Below, piece after piece: positions 10,360 through 22,678 of a stretch of DNA of 64,000 nucleotides. Origin of the DNA: Plasmodium relictum (lineage: Eukaryota > Apicomplexa > Aconoidasida > Haemosporida > Plasmodiidae); NCBI RefSeq assembly GCF_900005765.1, contig NC_041687.1, positions 1,054,001 through 1,118,000 on the forward strand. The letters run 5' to 3'. Below the pieces are notes generated by a model. The model saw only the letters and a program-made list of their open reading frames with translations, was not told the DNA's origin and searched no databases. The position numbers were made by a program, and so were the translations under genes. The stretch's first letter is position 1; every line of letters starts with the position of its first letter.

Positions 10360-11499
10360 AAATGCATGGAAATATAAAAAAGGCAAATATTTATATGAAA
10401 TCAATTTCTTCATTTCTTTCCATAGAGCAAATTTATATAAGCTTATCATATTTTTAATTTTACAAAGAACTATTATGTGAATAAATTTTTTTTTTCTCAA
10501 ACATTATAAAAATAGAAGATATATTTATCTCTTTAAACATAATTTGGAAATAGACCAAAAAAATATTAAATAGCTTTTATAAAATATTTAGAATCACAAA
10601 AAAAATATTATATCACATGGAATTGTTTTTTTTTTTTTTGTAGAATTCATTTTTTTAGCAACTTTATTATATATTTTTGTGCTATATTTTTCTTTATCCT
10701 ATTCATTATTATTTTATTTTAACTTATATATATATATTTTAATTATTTGCATTTTAATAAAGATAATTCTATTAAAAGAAGGCTTACGTATAATTTATGT
10801 AGCAAATTTATATTATTAAAAAATTTAAACATTTTTTTAAAAAGAAAAATTAGTAATAAAGTTTTAAGAATATAGAAAAAAATAAAATAAAATATTAATA
10901 AATATTTAAGTAAAATTTTTATTAATTTTTAAACAATTTTAATTATTCGAATTTAGAGATCAGCATGAATTATTAGCATAACTTTATTTTGTAGAAAGAA
11001 TGAAATTAAAAAAAATTTTATAGAAAAGTAAAAACTCCTTTTAATACAATTATTTATAATTTTTTTTTTTTTTTATATGCATATAGAAAAAAGTTCTGTT
11101 AACATTATTAAATTTTTTTTTTTATTATTTAAATAAAAAGCACTGCAAAATCTGAAAATTATGAACTATATTTTTTTATCCATATAATTTGTGTTTGAAT
11201 ATAAAAATATTTTATTTTAAATTTCACCATAAATTTTTTTATAAAATTTAAATGGTATAACTGTGAGCAGAAAAATTCAAAATTCTTTTTTTGTTTTGTA
11301 TAAAGGAAATATATAAGTTGTTTTTTACTTAAAACTAAAAACAACATAAAACTATTAAATATTTTTTTTTAATTTATTTGTTAAAAAAATTACAATGAAA
11401 TACGATTGAATACATCTGAAATAAAAGTATATTTAATAAACAAACATAAAAAAAATATATAATAGAAAATAATATTGAAGAATTAACTTTTACATTAAA
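10360..11499. other. Intergenic region, no gene seen
   Basis: A/T-rich 3' flank of the micro-ORF and 5' flank of the NOP14-like gene, with several T runs. No coding frame with convincing composition was seen. Confidence 0.6.
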
Positions 11500-14400
11500 A
11501 TGAAAACAAACACATTTGAAACAAAAGCAAAGAGTAATAAAAAGAGGAATATTATAAGAGCAAAAAAATATAAAATAAATTTACCTCCAGATTCCAATAA
11601 TAGATATGAAAATATTTTAAATTATTATAAAAATGAAAAAAAAACAAACAAATTTATTGATAAAAGAAAAAATAAAAGTTTTTTTAAAAATAGAAAATAT
11701 GAAAAAAATATTTTTAATTTAAATGATGACGTCTCTTTAAAAGATAATCATTTAAGTACAAATGATATACATTCAGAAAATGTTAATTATGCCAATTCAG
11801 AAATTAATGATGGGAAGTTAAAGGATAATTCAAACTACATGAAGAAAAGTAATATAAAAAATTTAATACAAGAGAGAATAGAGCAAAAAGAATTAAAGAA
11901 AATAAAAAAATACGAAATAAAAGAAAAATTACGTAAAATAGATGAGAATTTTGAAGATATTAAAAAAAGAATTCTTTGTTTAAATAACAAAAGTGATCAT
12001 ATAAAAAATGGACATTCAGAAAATATAGAAAAAAAATCAAATGATATTTTACATAAATCAGAAGAACGAAAAAAACCTTTAGAAAAGGAAAAAGAAAATT
12101 ATGATGAAAATAATATTAATGCATATATAAAGAACAAAGAAGATCAATTAAAATATTCAAATAATAAATATATGGAAAAAAGAATTCACAAAATTGAAAA
12201 GGAAGAAAATAAAAAGGACTTTGAGAATTTAAAAAAAAATGAGAAAAGGATAAATATTAATGAATATAAAAAAAGAAAAGTGCAAAATAAGGAAGAAGAA
12301 GAGGAGAAAAAAGAAGAAAAAGTAGAGGAAGAGGAAGAGAAAAAAGAAGAGGAAGAGAAAAAAGAAGAGGAAGAGAAAAAAGAAGAGGAAGAGAAAAAAG
12401 AAGAGGAAGAGAAAAAAGAAGAGGAGGAAGAAGAGGAAGAGAAAAAAGAAGAGGAGGAAGAAGTAGAAGAGGAAGAAGAGAAAAGAGAAGAAAAGGAAGA
12501 AAAAGAAAAACAAGAAAATAAAGAGGAAGGAGAAAAAGAAGATAAAAATGAAGATACTGAGAAATATAAATATGAAGAAGGAAGTGCAACAAAGAATTAT
12601 AAAGAAGAAAAAAAAGAGAAAGAGGATGGAAAAATAAAGGATAATAAATACTTCAAATATAAAAAACAATTACAAGTGAATGAATTGTTTAATAATAAAA
12701 ATAATAATGATGATTTACATATGTATGATAATCAGAATGATATGAATAAAGAATCAAGCTTATTTTCTGAAGAAAAAAAAGAATTGAAAGATTCACATGA
12801 TTATGATTCTGTTTATTATTTTTCTGATGAAAGCGATAATGAAATTATAAATGATATATTTAAAAAAGAATTGTTGATAACTAAAAAAGAAGCAAAAAAT
12901 ATATCAAGAGATAAAATAGAAAAAATATTAGGGAAATTTTTGAGTGATTATAATAAGAATATTTGTAACTATTTTTTTAATGATTTAGATGAAGAAACGA
13001 ATAACTTACCTATATATATATCTATACAAAATAAAGAATATGAACTGAAAGACATTATACATTTGCTAGATTCTCACAGCTTTAGCTCACAAAAAAAATT
13101 ATTATATAGAATATACTATATAAATATATTTAACAATAAAAATAAAGAGAACTTGTTTCTTTCGTTCTTTTTTTTTTCTCTAATGGATTACTTCATACTA
13201 AATATATACAAATGTTTAAAATATAATTTGAAATTATTAGATTTAATTAGAAATTATAAAGATATAATTTTAGATTTTTCTCGCGAAATAAAAATAGAGT
13301 TACATTTATATATTTCCTTTTTATTATTAATTCTTTTTTGTAAAACTCAAAAAAAAATTAAAACAAGTGAATTTTATAAGAATAAAAAAAAAATTTTAGA
13401 AGATTATATAGAATTAAATAAATACAACCAAGACAAGGAATATAATGTTAAAGTATATTCACGAATATTGAAAAGTGTTGAACTATTTAATTGCATATTT
13501 GAAAAAGAAAGTGAAACTCATAATATATCATATATTCACTTTTCTATTATTTTTTTAACATTAACCATATACCCAATAAATAAGTATAATGTTATTTTTT
13601 CTAATAATCAAAATGATTCCATGAATACTATGAATAATGATTATTTATTAAATATAAATAAAAACAATGTAGGAGATGAGAAAATTTTGAATAAATGTCT
13701 TAATTTGAAAGAGAATGATTATGCGGAGTATGATGAAAAGCATCCTTTCATTACTTATATTATTGAATTAATTGAATTTATGTTTTTTAATTATTTTTAC
13801 TCATATAATACCAACTTAGCTCATGTAAACGTTTTTCAAAATTATGACTATTTATTTAATGATGCCACATATTTTAATATTAATAATATTGAAGAATGTA
13901 TAAAAAATATTGAAAAAAATTTTTCATATAAATGCTTTGAAAATGAAGTAAGCAATATTGGAGATGAAGAAAAAGAAGAAATGAAAAGGGAAAAGGAAAT
14001 AATAAATCACCTAGGGATATTTAATAAAAAAAAAGTATTAAAGAACGCAGTTATTTTATTAAACATTTATAATATAGTTATAGAAAATAGTAAAAAATAC
14101 AGTCAGAGTTTTTTTTATTTATCATTTAAAATTTTAAATACCCTTCTATATAATATTATATATGAAAAGAAAAAAAAAAATGAAAGTATAGAGAAGGAAG
14201 AGAAATGCGATATAAAAAAAAAAAAATACAAGAAGAATAAAAATTATTTATATAACCTATCCTTTTTTACTTTAAGAAATTTAATTTTCTTTTTAAAAAT
14301 ATTTATAGATAATGAAATTAATATTTACATTTTAATAAATCATATAATTATTCCATGTTTATTCTATTTGTATATTAATTTTCTAAATTTTACAATCAAA

Positions 14401-15099
14401 TTTAATATAAAAATTGATTTTATAAAGACAATTAATAAATTTAAAAGTGTGAGTACTACAGAAGATTTATTTGAAAGTAATGATTTTATCAAATGCAAAA
14501 ATAATCAAAAATATTTTATGTTGTTATTATATTTATATAAATTAATTCAGTATTCTCACATTTACGATATTAAGCCAATAATATACAAAGATAATAGTCG
14601 AAATATTATATCGTTATTTACTCCAAAATATGTCAACAATAAAAATCAAAAAGATTTCATGTTTATGCATAACAACCAAACAAAGTTGGCAGAAATGAAA
14701 TCTTTAAAAAAAAAGATGAAACAACAAAAAAAATTAGATTACAATGAAGTAATATATGAGAATTACATATTACTTATAAGAGAGATCTTTTTATTCCTTT
14801 TATTTATTTTTTTTATTTTTGATAGTTTATATATTCCTATGTTTTTGCATTATTTATATTTATTTTGATATGAGAAGATATATACACATATATTTGTATG
14901 TTTTATTCTTATTTATTTAATTTATTAATTTTTTTTTTTTTTTTTTCAGTTAAGGAAGGAAAATAGTTTTATAATAAGCTTAAAAGCAAAAGAAGAATAT
15001 GAAAGAAAAAGAAGAAATAAGGAAAGATATAAAAAAGTAAAATCGATAGCACAGCAAGATGTTGAAGAATATAATAAAATGAAAACTTACACCCATTAA
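11500..15099 (+). CDS. NOP14: NOP14-like nucleolar ribosome-biogenesis protein (two exons)
   Basis: NOP14 is a component of the small-subunit processome needed for 18S rRNA maturation. Exon 1 is 11500-14748; a phase-0 intron (GTAATA...TTTTTTCAG) spans 14749-14949; exon 2 is 14950-15099. The product is 1132 residues. The N-terminus (NTFETKAKSNKKR..., FIDKRKN near residue 53) fits the NOP14 start, NPFE...K...FxDKR. A block at about 510-560 (KDIIHLLDSHSFSSQKKLLYRI) matches the family's 'LL..L....Q..II.RI' segment. Exon 2 supplies LRKENSFIISLKAKEEYERK, the characteristic C-terminal RELRKDxxFLAxEK motif. Residues 265-360 are a Glu/Lys repeat insert. Reading through the intron would replace the conserved tail with a false hydrophobic one. 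The family call rests on these motifs by eye. Confidence 0.8.
12333..12450 (+). repeat. Tandem 18-bp coding repeat (EEEEKK)
   Basis: About six copies of an 18-bp unit, gaggaagagaaaaaagaa, sit inside the NOP14-like gene and encode a Glu4-Lys2 hexapeptide array. The later copies are degenerate and Glu-expanded. The all-purine sense strand leaves other frames open, which creates shadow frames on the opposite strand. Confidence 0.9.
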
Positions 15100-15734
15100 A
15101 AGGAAAAAGAATTTAAAAAGCATTTTTAAGTATATTAAATAATTAAAATATTCACTTTTTTTTTATTTTTTATATTTTTATTACTTAGATTAATTTTTTA
15201 ATTATTTTCATATCCACGAGATTTAATAATAAATATTAAGTCTGTTTTAGTAAACTTTAAATTTTAAAATAAAAAAAATAAAAAAATTAAACATATATGC
15301 ATATATATTTGCTTAATTAATTATATGCAATATTAAAATTAACAATAAATGGAGATTTTTAATACATTTAAAAAAGTAAAACAAATTACAACTTTAATCA
15401 TTGACATAATAAAATTTTGTTTTTGTCTAATACGAATAAATTTAAAGGAAAATAAAAATATGATGCAAATTTATAATAAAAATTCTTAGGAATAAAAAAA
15501 AAAAAAAAAAATGTTATATTTAATAATATAATTTTTAATAATTGAAGTGATATTTTTTAACTAATTATTCTGTTATTATATTTTATATGCTCACTTTTAA
15601 AAAATTGTATCATATACATATATATTTTATAATTTTTTTTTTTTTTTTTTTTTTAAATCATCTTTTAAAGTGATTTTTTCTTATATATATACATACTTTT
15701 CAAAAATATTTTTATTAATTTGTCAAAATAATTT
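15100..15734. other. Convergent intergenic region, no gene seen
   Basis: About 0.6 kb of 3' flanks between the NOP14-like gene and the minus-strand unknown gene. It is A/T-rich with poly-A and poly-T runs (15496-15512 and 15637-15654). Confidence 0.65.
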
Positions 15735-18700
15735 TTATTTTTTTTTTGGTGATTCAAAATTGAAATCTTCGTTAATCATATTACGTATGTCTTTTAATTT
15801 TAATCCACACCATTCATATTTATTTATATAACTTGATGTATAATGTTTTTCATATATTTTATTTTGCATAGAAATGTGATCATATAAATTATTTATATTA
15901 GTTCTAATTTTTATTATACTAGAAATATTTTCTTTTATATCCTCATAAAATGTATTTGAAATTAAGTCCCTCCAACCTCTTCTTTTTAGTAATCCCAAAC
16001 TTTCTCTTTCTTCTTTCTTAGGAATCATGTAATACATATATAATTCACTACAACCTGTTAAAAGATAAAAAAAAAAATATTCATATGACATTCCAAGTTA
16101 TTTATTTATTCTGTTTATTTCTTTTTTTTTCTTTTTTCTTTTAATTTTTGAAAACATACCTATAATGCGCTCACAAGATTCCTCCAAAATGGATTCACAA
16201 TTTTTGATAGAAGTGCATGGACAATTATTGGATAACTCAGTAGTTTTTCCTATATTTTCTTTTTGAATATTTTTTAAATTTATATCATAATGAATAAAAT
16301 AATTATCCGTATCATAATGCATGTTTAAACACATATATTTATATGAACATAGTAATAAATAGCACTGTCTTGGAAATATGTCAATATCACTAAAAATTAT
16401 ATATAAAAACTTATAAGAGTTTTTATTATTATCTTTATTTTCATTTACTTCATTATTTTTTTTACTATTTCTATATATGTTATCACCATTAATCTCTTTA
16501 ATATCATTAGTAATTTTATTGGTATCATCATGGATATTACTAACGTCATTGGAAGAACTGTTTAACAATGAAGCGCATTTTTTGTTGAAATTTAAAAAAA
16601 AAGTAGAAGGATATTGATATGCTGCAAAATTACTAAAATAATCATCTTCTGGATTTTTATTATAATCCTGAATTTGATCTAGTTTATCATAGAAACTAAT
16701 TTTTTTCTTTTTCTTTTGCTTATCTATTTCCTTAATTTCATTAATTACATTTTTTTGAATTACATGTTCCTTATGGTTAGATGGATTCATTAATTCATTG
16801 TATACAATTTTATTTTCAGAGCATATATTATTATTTAAAAATGCTTCTAAAATAACTCTTGGCAAAAATGCACATAAAATATAGTAAGTTGATTTTGCAC
16901 TTAAAAATGGATGAGCCCAAATCGATTTTATGTTCAGTTCAGATGTATTTAAATATTCGATTAAGCAGCCACATATTATTTTTGATATATGAATTGAATT
17001 ACCATCAACAGCTGTAGCAAATGAATTAGTATTTAAAGTAATTATAATTCCTGAAAAATCATCTAATAATATATCATCATAACTATTTTGTATATTTTCT
17101 AATAGTCTTTTGTCTAATTCCAATAACTGAAAAGGTAAATTTCTATTTCTAATATCATTTTTTTTATTAATTAAATTTTCTACATAGCTCCAATTAATTA
17201 ACATTTTTTCATGTAAAAAATGACGATGCCTATATATATTTGAATATTTAAAAAAATTTAAACTACTACTTAAAATTACATCAATTTTCTTTTCTTTTAT
17301 TTTAATTTCTGTTATTACCTCTTTTAATTTTTTATATCTTAATTCTTCATTTTTTATTTTTTTGTATTTTATATAATTTTCTTCTTCATTATTATTTGCT
17401 GTTAAATCATTTATAAGATTATGTATGAACGTGCTCTTAGAATTTTTTTTTTGATTCTTAGTATTATTATCTACATTGTCATTTGTGTAGTTTTTCACTT
17501 TATCATTAGTGTTATTATTTATAATATAATTTTCTCCTTTATCATTTATTTCATCCTTGTTATCATTACATTTATTTTCACTAATGTCTTCGGTTTTAAG
17601 ATCTTCGTTATTTTCATTCTGATTCATTTTTTCAAATAAATTCAAAAATTTTTTATGTTCTTTTTCTAAAACATCCTTAGTGCTATCACTTAAGTAATTT
17701 AAATTGTCGTAGCACTTGTTTTTTTCATATTTTTTTTCAATTTTTCTTTTTCTTTTTAATGGATTTTTATCATTTTTTTTTTCATTTTCCCCTTCAAAAT
17801 TATCATGTAAGTAATTTATCTCATTATTTATAAAATTACTCTTTTCCTCTGAAATGAATGATAATTCGTTCTCATCAATAACTGTCTCACAGTTATTTAT
17901 ATCATAATCTCTTTTTTTATCTATTTCACTTATATTATCACTTTTAATATCATTGCTTTTATAATAATTTAAGTTAATATCATTTACTGTATTACTGTAG
18001 TTTTCTAATATGTTTATTCCCTCAATATCATTTTTATTTTCATTTTTATTTATATCTGTTTCAATTTTTGCATTAAAAGATTTTGTTTGTTCTTCATCTA
18101 CAATCTCTTCTTTTGGTATTCCATTTTCATTTTTATTGTTTAATTTGATATTTTTTTCTTCTTTTTTTGAGTTTTCCTTTTTTAACTTTATTTCATTTTT
18201 GTAGTCATTAATTATATTTACAATTTTTTTTTTTTTTTGAATAAGTAGCTTTAAATCATTAGGAATATTAATAGGCAAATGCTCTATTTTAAGATTCAAA
18301 TTATACCTTTTAAAAAACTCGTTTGTTTCATTAATTAATTTTTTTCTTTGATCAATTGCAAAATCAGGGAGTTTTAATCTCAAATCATTCATATAATTTT
18401 CATTTTTAATATCACTCATTTCAATCTCATTAGTCATTTTGTCGTTTTTTTTTACACTTTTATTTGTTTCACTATCATAATTTCTATTTTTTTTAATACT
18501 ATTTTCAAAATTTAAATTTTTCATATCATTTTCCTCTTCGACATGGTTTGCATTAATTGATACATCGTTTTTGTTATTGGATTCTTTTACTTTAATATTA
18601 TTTTTAATTGGACTTTTTATATAGTTGTGTGAATTTGAATTCGAATTGTGCTTATTTGGTGAATATTTGTGTATTTCATCTAAATCATTCTTCATTATTT

Positions 18701-20171
18701 TATTATTACTATTATCATGATTATCGTTACTTTTGATTTTATTATTATCACTATCATGGATTTCATAACCATTATAATTATTATCATTATTTAAATTTGT
18801 TTCTTCATTATTTTTATCCTCTTTAATATCCAATAATTCTTCACTTGAAGTTATATCTTCTTTGTTGCTTGCACCATTCTTTATATACTCAAGTTTATGT
18901 TGATTTTGTTCATTTCTAATGCTTTTATTTAAAGTATTGTTTTCTTTGTTTGATTTATGTGATTTATGGTTGCAACTATCATTTTCGTTGATTTTTTCAT
19001 CTGAAATTTTATAAATATTATTATCAAAAAGTTCATTTCCTTTAATTTTATTATTATGTTTAACAATATATTTGTTTACAGTATGATCAAATGTTTTTTG
19101 ATTTTTATTTAATTTATTTTTACTTAAGTTACTATTAAATTTCTCATTGTGCTCCTGTTCTTTATCATATTTTCCTATAATATTGTTTTCACTTCTTTCA
19201 TCATTATTATCAATTTGATCTTTCTTATTTTCATCACTACTATCTTTTTCAATAGATGTATTTATGCTTTTATTGAAATTATCATATCTCTTTTCTTTTT
19301 TTTCATTTTTCTCTATTAAACTTTTAAAAATTTCATCAATTCTATTTACCTTTCTATCATTTTCATTGTTTTTTAAAATATTTAAATTATCTTTATCATT
19401 AATTATTTTATTATTCATTTTTTGTTTTTTTGATTTCTTTTTTTCACTCATTCCTTTTAATTTCTTTCTTGTGTTACTATCTACTTTTGCAGTGGAGTCT
19501 TTTTCATCTTCTTTATATTCCTCATAATCATTAGTATTATTCTTTATTTTTTCGCTCATATTATTTTTTTTTGCATCAATTAAATTATATCTTTTTCCCT
19601 TTTTTATACTTTCTGTTGGCCCGTATTTTTTATTAAATTCGTTATTTGATTTTTTTTCAAATATATTTAAGTTTTTTTCTTTGCCATTAAGCATGTAATC
19701 ATCTAATGTTTTGTTTTTTTTTTCTTTCTGCTCTTTACTATTTGATATGAAATCACATATGTTGGGAGTATTTGAAGAATTTATATTTAAGGTATTACTA
19801 TCTTTCTTTAAATGTTTTTTGTTTGCATAATTCATATCACAATTCTTTTTAATTTTAATGTAATTATCAATTAAATAAACATTTTCTTTATTGTGTAATT
19901 TTATTAATTTTCTTTTTTTATTAGAATTTTTATCATTATTCTGATCTAAACATTTATCATCATTTTTTATAATAATCTGTTTATAACTATTTGAATCTTC
20001 ATTTACTTTTTTGTTATCATTATGGAAACAATTTAACACATCTTTATCCTTTTCTTTCGTATATTTATTAAGTTTATTATTCTCTATTAAATTTAATTTT
20101 TTTTCTTTAATATTATCTTTATTCAAAATTGCAAAAACATCCTTTACTTTTTTTTTAAAATAGTTTTCCAT
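15735..20171 (-). CDS. Large Asn/Lys/Asp-rich protein of unknown function (two exons)
   Basis: Exon 1 is 20171-16160 (ATG at 20171). The intron is 16159-16055 (minus strand GTATGT...TTTTAACAG) and exon 2 is 16054-15735. The joint gives CERIIG|CSELYMYYM, and the product is 1443 residues. The first 900 or so residues are low-complexity Asn, Lys, Asp, Glu and Ser, typical of Plasmodium inserts and probably disordered. Two parts look folded. Residues about 915-1130 include YRHRHFLHEKMLINWSYV and NSFATAVDGNSIHISKIICG. Residues about 1280-1443 include FLYIIFSDIDIFPRQCYLLL and SLGLLKRRGWRDLI. I recognise neither part. There is no signal peptide or membrane span; the basic composition suggests a nuclear protein, which is inference only. 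Reading past the donor would append a false Lys-rich tail. Confidence 0.85.
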
Positions 20172-22628
20172 TATTATATGTTAATAAATTTTTTATTAGG
20201 TTTAATTTTTATTATTTGATAAAAATAAAAAATGATAATATTAGCATACTTTTCAATTAAAAAAATTTTTTTAATAAATAAAATTTTTTACAAAATTTTA
20301 TAACTATTTATATATCTTATTTTTCGTATGATTCATTTACAATACATATATATAAGTGAATATAAAAAAAAAAAAAATATATATATATATATATATGTAT
20401 GCTTGTTACATGATAAAATTTGTGTAAGAAAAAAATAAAAAATACATTAAAATAAAAAAAAAAAAATAAAATAAGGATAAGTGAAAAAAGATATGAAAAA
20501 TATATTTATAATTAAAAATTAAAAATACATTTATGGTTATGCAATTTTTAAAGTTTTTTCATAATTAAACTACATATAGTTCTATAAAAAAAAAAAATAA
20601 AAAAAAAAATTAAATATGAATCCTTTTTATTTATTTCAAAAAAAAAATTTTAAATAAAAATTAAAATGAAAAACAATTAAAAATAATTGAATATGTGTAA
20701 TGTAATTTTTAAATATTATTCTTAAAAATACATAAATACAATAAAAAAAAAAAAATCTGAAAATTGTGGTTAAATGTATTTTAAAAGTTCAAGAGTTTTA
20801 TTCTAGTTTTTTCATTATTATTCTTCGCATTTATATAAACCTTTTTATTGTTCACAATTATGTATTTATAAAAATTTTAATAACAAACAAAATTTTAAGA
20901 AATTTGAAAACTCTATTTATTTGTATTAAAAAGAAAAAATGTAAGGATATAAAATATTATTTTAAATTATAAAATAATTTAGATTATAATAAAATTAACC
21001 TAATTTAATAATTTTATTAACACTTTTAATACGTATAAAATAATTAAATTATATAAATTAATATTAAATTATTTCTTATTCATTTAATATGTATATAAAA
21101 ATATAGATACCGTTAAAGATAAAAAAAAAGAAAAGGAAATAATAGAAAAAAAAATTGTGTAATAATTTTTTGAATTTATGTATTCTAATAATAACAGTGA
21201 TATTTCTTCTATAGGTACTATTATAAAAACTTCTTTCAAAATCTGTATATTTTTTTTTTCAGCATATAATTGCTGTTATTAAATAAAATAAAACAAAATA
21301 TTTTAAATATTTTTAAAATATATATTTTATATTAAAAAAATAAAATAAGAACTAAATATAATAAATTCTCTTAAAATTATAAAAGTATCATTATCTTCAT
21401 ACATATATATGTATTATCATTTATATGTTTCTCAAATAAATATATATTAATTTTAAGAAATAACATAACATTTTTTTTTTTCTTAGTTATTAAATATATA
21501 CTTCTTCATATACGAATTAACCTATAAAGTATTGTAAACATATATAAATCATATTTCATTTCATAAATATATTTCTTTTCATTAAAAATTATTTTGAAAG
21601 TGTATATAAAAAATTGTAATTAATTTAGTTTTACTATACGTATGATAATTTTTTCTTTTTTTTTCTTTTTTCTTTTGTTTATATATTTATTTATTTGTTC
21701 ACTGAATGTATTATTAGTATTCCATTTAAAAACAAAAATAAATAAATAAAATATATAATTCTTCAAAATGCTTTAAAAAAAATATATATAATATGTTTAT
21801 TTCAAGTTATATTTAATAAAAAAAAATTGAAAGAAAACATTGAATAAATCATCTATTCTAAAATAAAAATTTTTAAATATGTTAATAAAATAAATTTTAA
21901 TAGAAAAAAATAATATAAATTAAATAAGACAATACATATAAGGAATTACAGCATAAAAAGAAAAAAAAAAAAAAATAAATAAATAAATAATTTTACTATA
22001 AATATACTGTTTTACATCTCGTCTGTTTCATTGAATAAAAAGTTATTAAAAATATATATATTAAGTATTTTTTATATTATAATAGACTAAAAAAAGGAAA
22101 TACTTTGATATATGGAACTAATTAAAAAAAAAAAAGAATGAGGAAAAAGAATTCGTAGATCAAAATTTTTTTTAGATCAATTGCATTTTATTTTTTCTAA
22201 TAATTTTTTCAGGATTTTGTTTATTTTTATAATTTTTTTTTTTTTTTGTTTTGTGAAAAATAAATAGTGCATTAATAATTTTTATACAAAAAATTTTTCA
22301 ATAGTATGTTAAAAATGAAAATTATATATAATAAAAAAAGAAGAAAAAAAATATTTAAAAAAAAAAAATAAAAAGTATAATGTTCCTTAAAATATCAAGT
22401 AAATTTTGTTGAAAAATAATGGAAAAAAAATTAATGAAAACGTTTACAATTCTAGAATAAATTGAAATATAAACAAGAAAATTTAAAAAAAATTGCTGAT
22501 TATAATTTATTTTTTCTTTGCTTAAAATTATTGGGATAAATATATTTTATTGTCTTTTATAAGGAGAACGAATTTTTTTTTAATTCATATATACTTGTAT
22601 ATATATATTATATATAAGTTTATATATA
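20172..22628. promoter_or_regulatory. Long divergent intergenic region
   Basis: About 2.5 kb separates the start of the minus-strand unknown gene from the CDC50 gene, so both promoters lie here. It is A/T-rich with many poly-A runs and short TA tracts. A 34-codon ATG frame at 21178-21282 has a slightly coding-like first half but is not supported further. No transcription-factor site could be assigned. Confidence 0.5.
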
Positions 22629-22667
22629 ATGGATTTAGTTAAAGAAAATAGAAGAAAAAGGGAATAA
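22629..22667 (+). promoter_or_regulatory. Upstream ORF (12 codons) before CDC50
   Basis: An ATG-to-TAA frame encoding MDLVKENRRKRE ends 11 nt before the CDC50 ATG, in a different frame. Placed in the mRNA leader it could reduce translation of the main frame or depend on reinitiation. Whether it is in the transcript is not known. Confidence 0.45.
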
Positions 22668-22678
22668 AAAAGAAAAAG

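Noticed and set aside
12229-12669. Phe/Leu-rich antisense frames opposite the Glu/Lys repeat
   Set aside because: They are the complement of GAA/GAG/AAA codons and have no independent coding features.
14749-14868. Hydrophobic C-terminal segment of the NOP14-like protein (apparent membrane span)
   Set aside because: It is intron sequence read through to a stop. Splicing replaces it with the conserved C-terminus.
16098-16159. Lys-rich C-terminal tail of the minus-strand unknown protein
   Set aside because: It is intron read-through past a good GTATGT donor. Exon 2 continues in phase.
21178-21282. 34-codon ATG frame upstream of CDC50 (starts MYSNNNSDISSI)
   Set aside because: The first half looks coding-like, but the rest is poly-Phe from a T run. 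There is no splice or composition support comparable to the 10270 micro-ORF.
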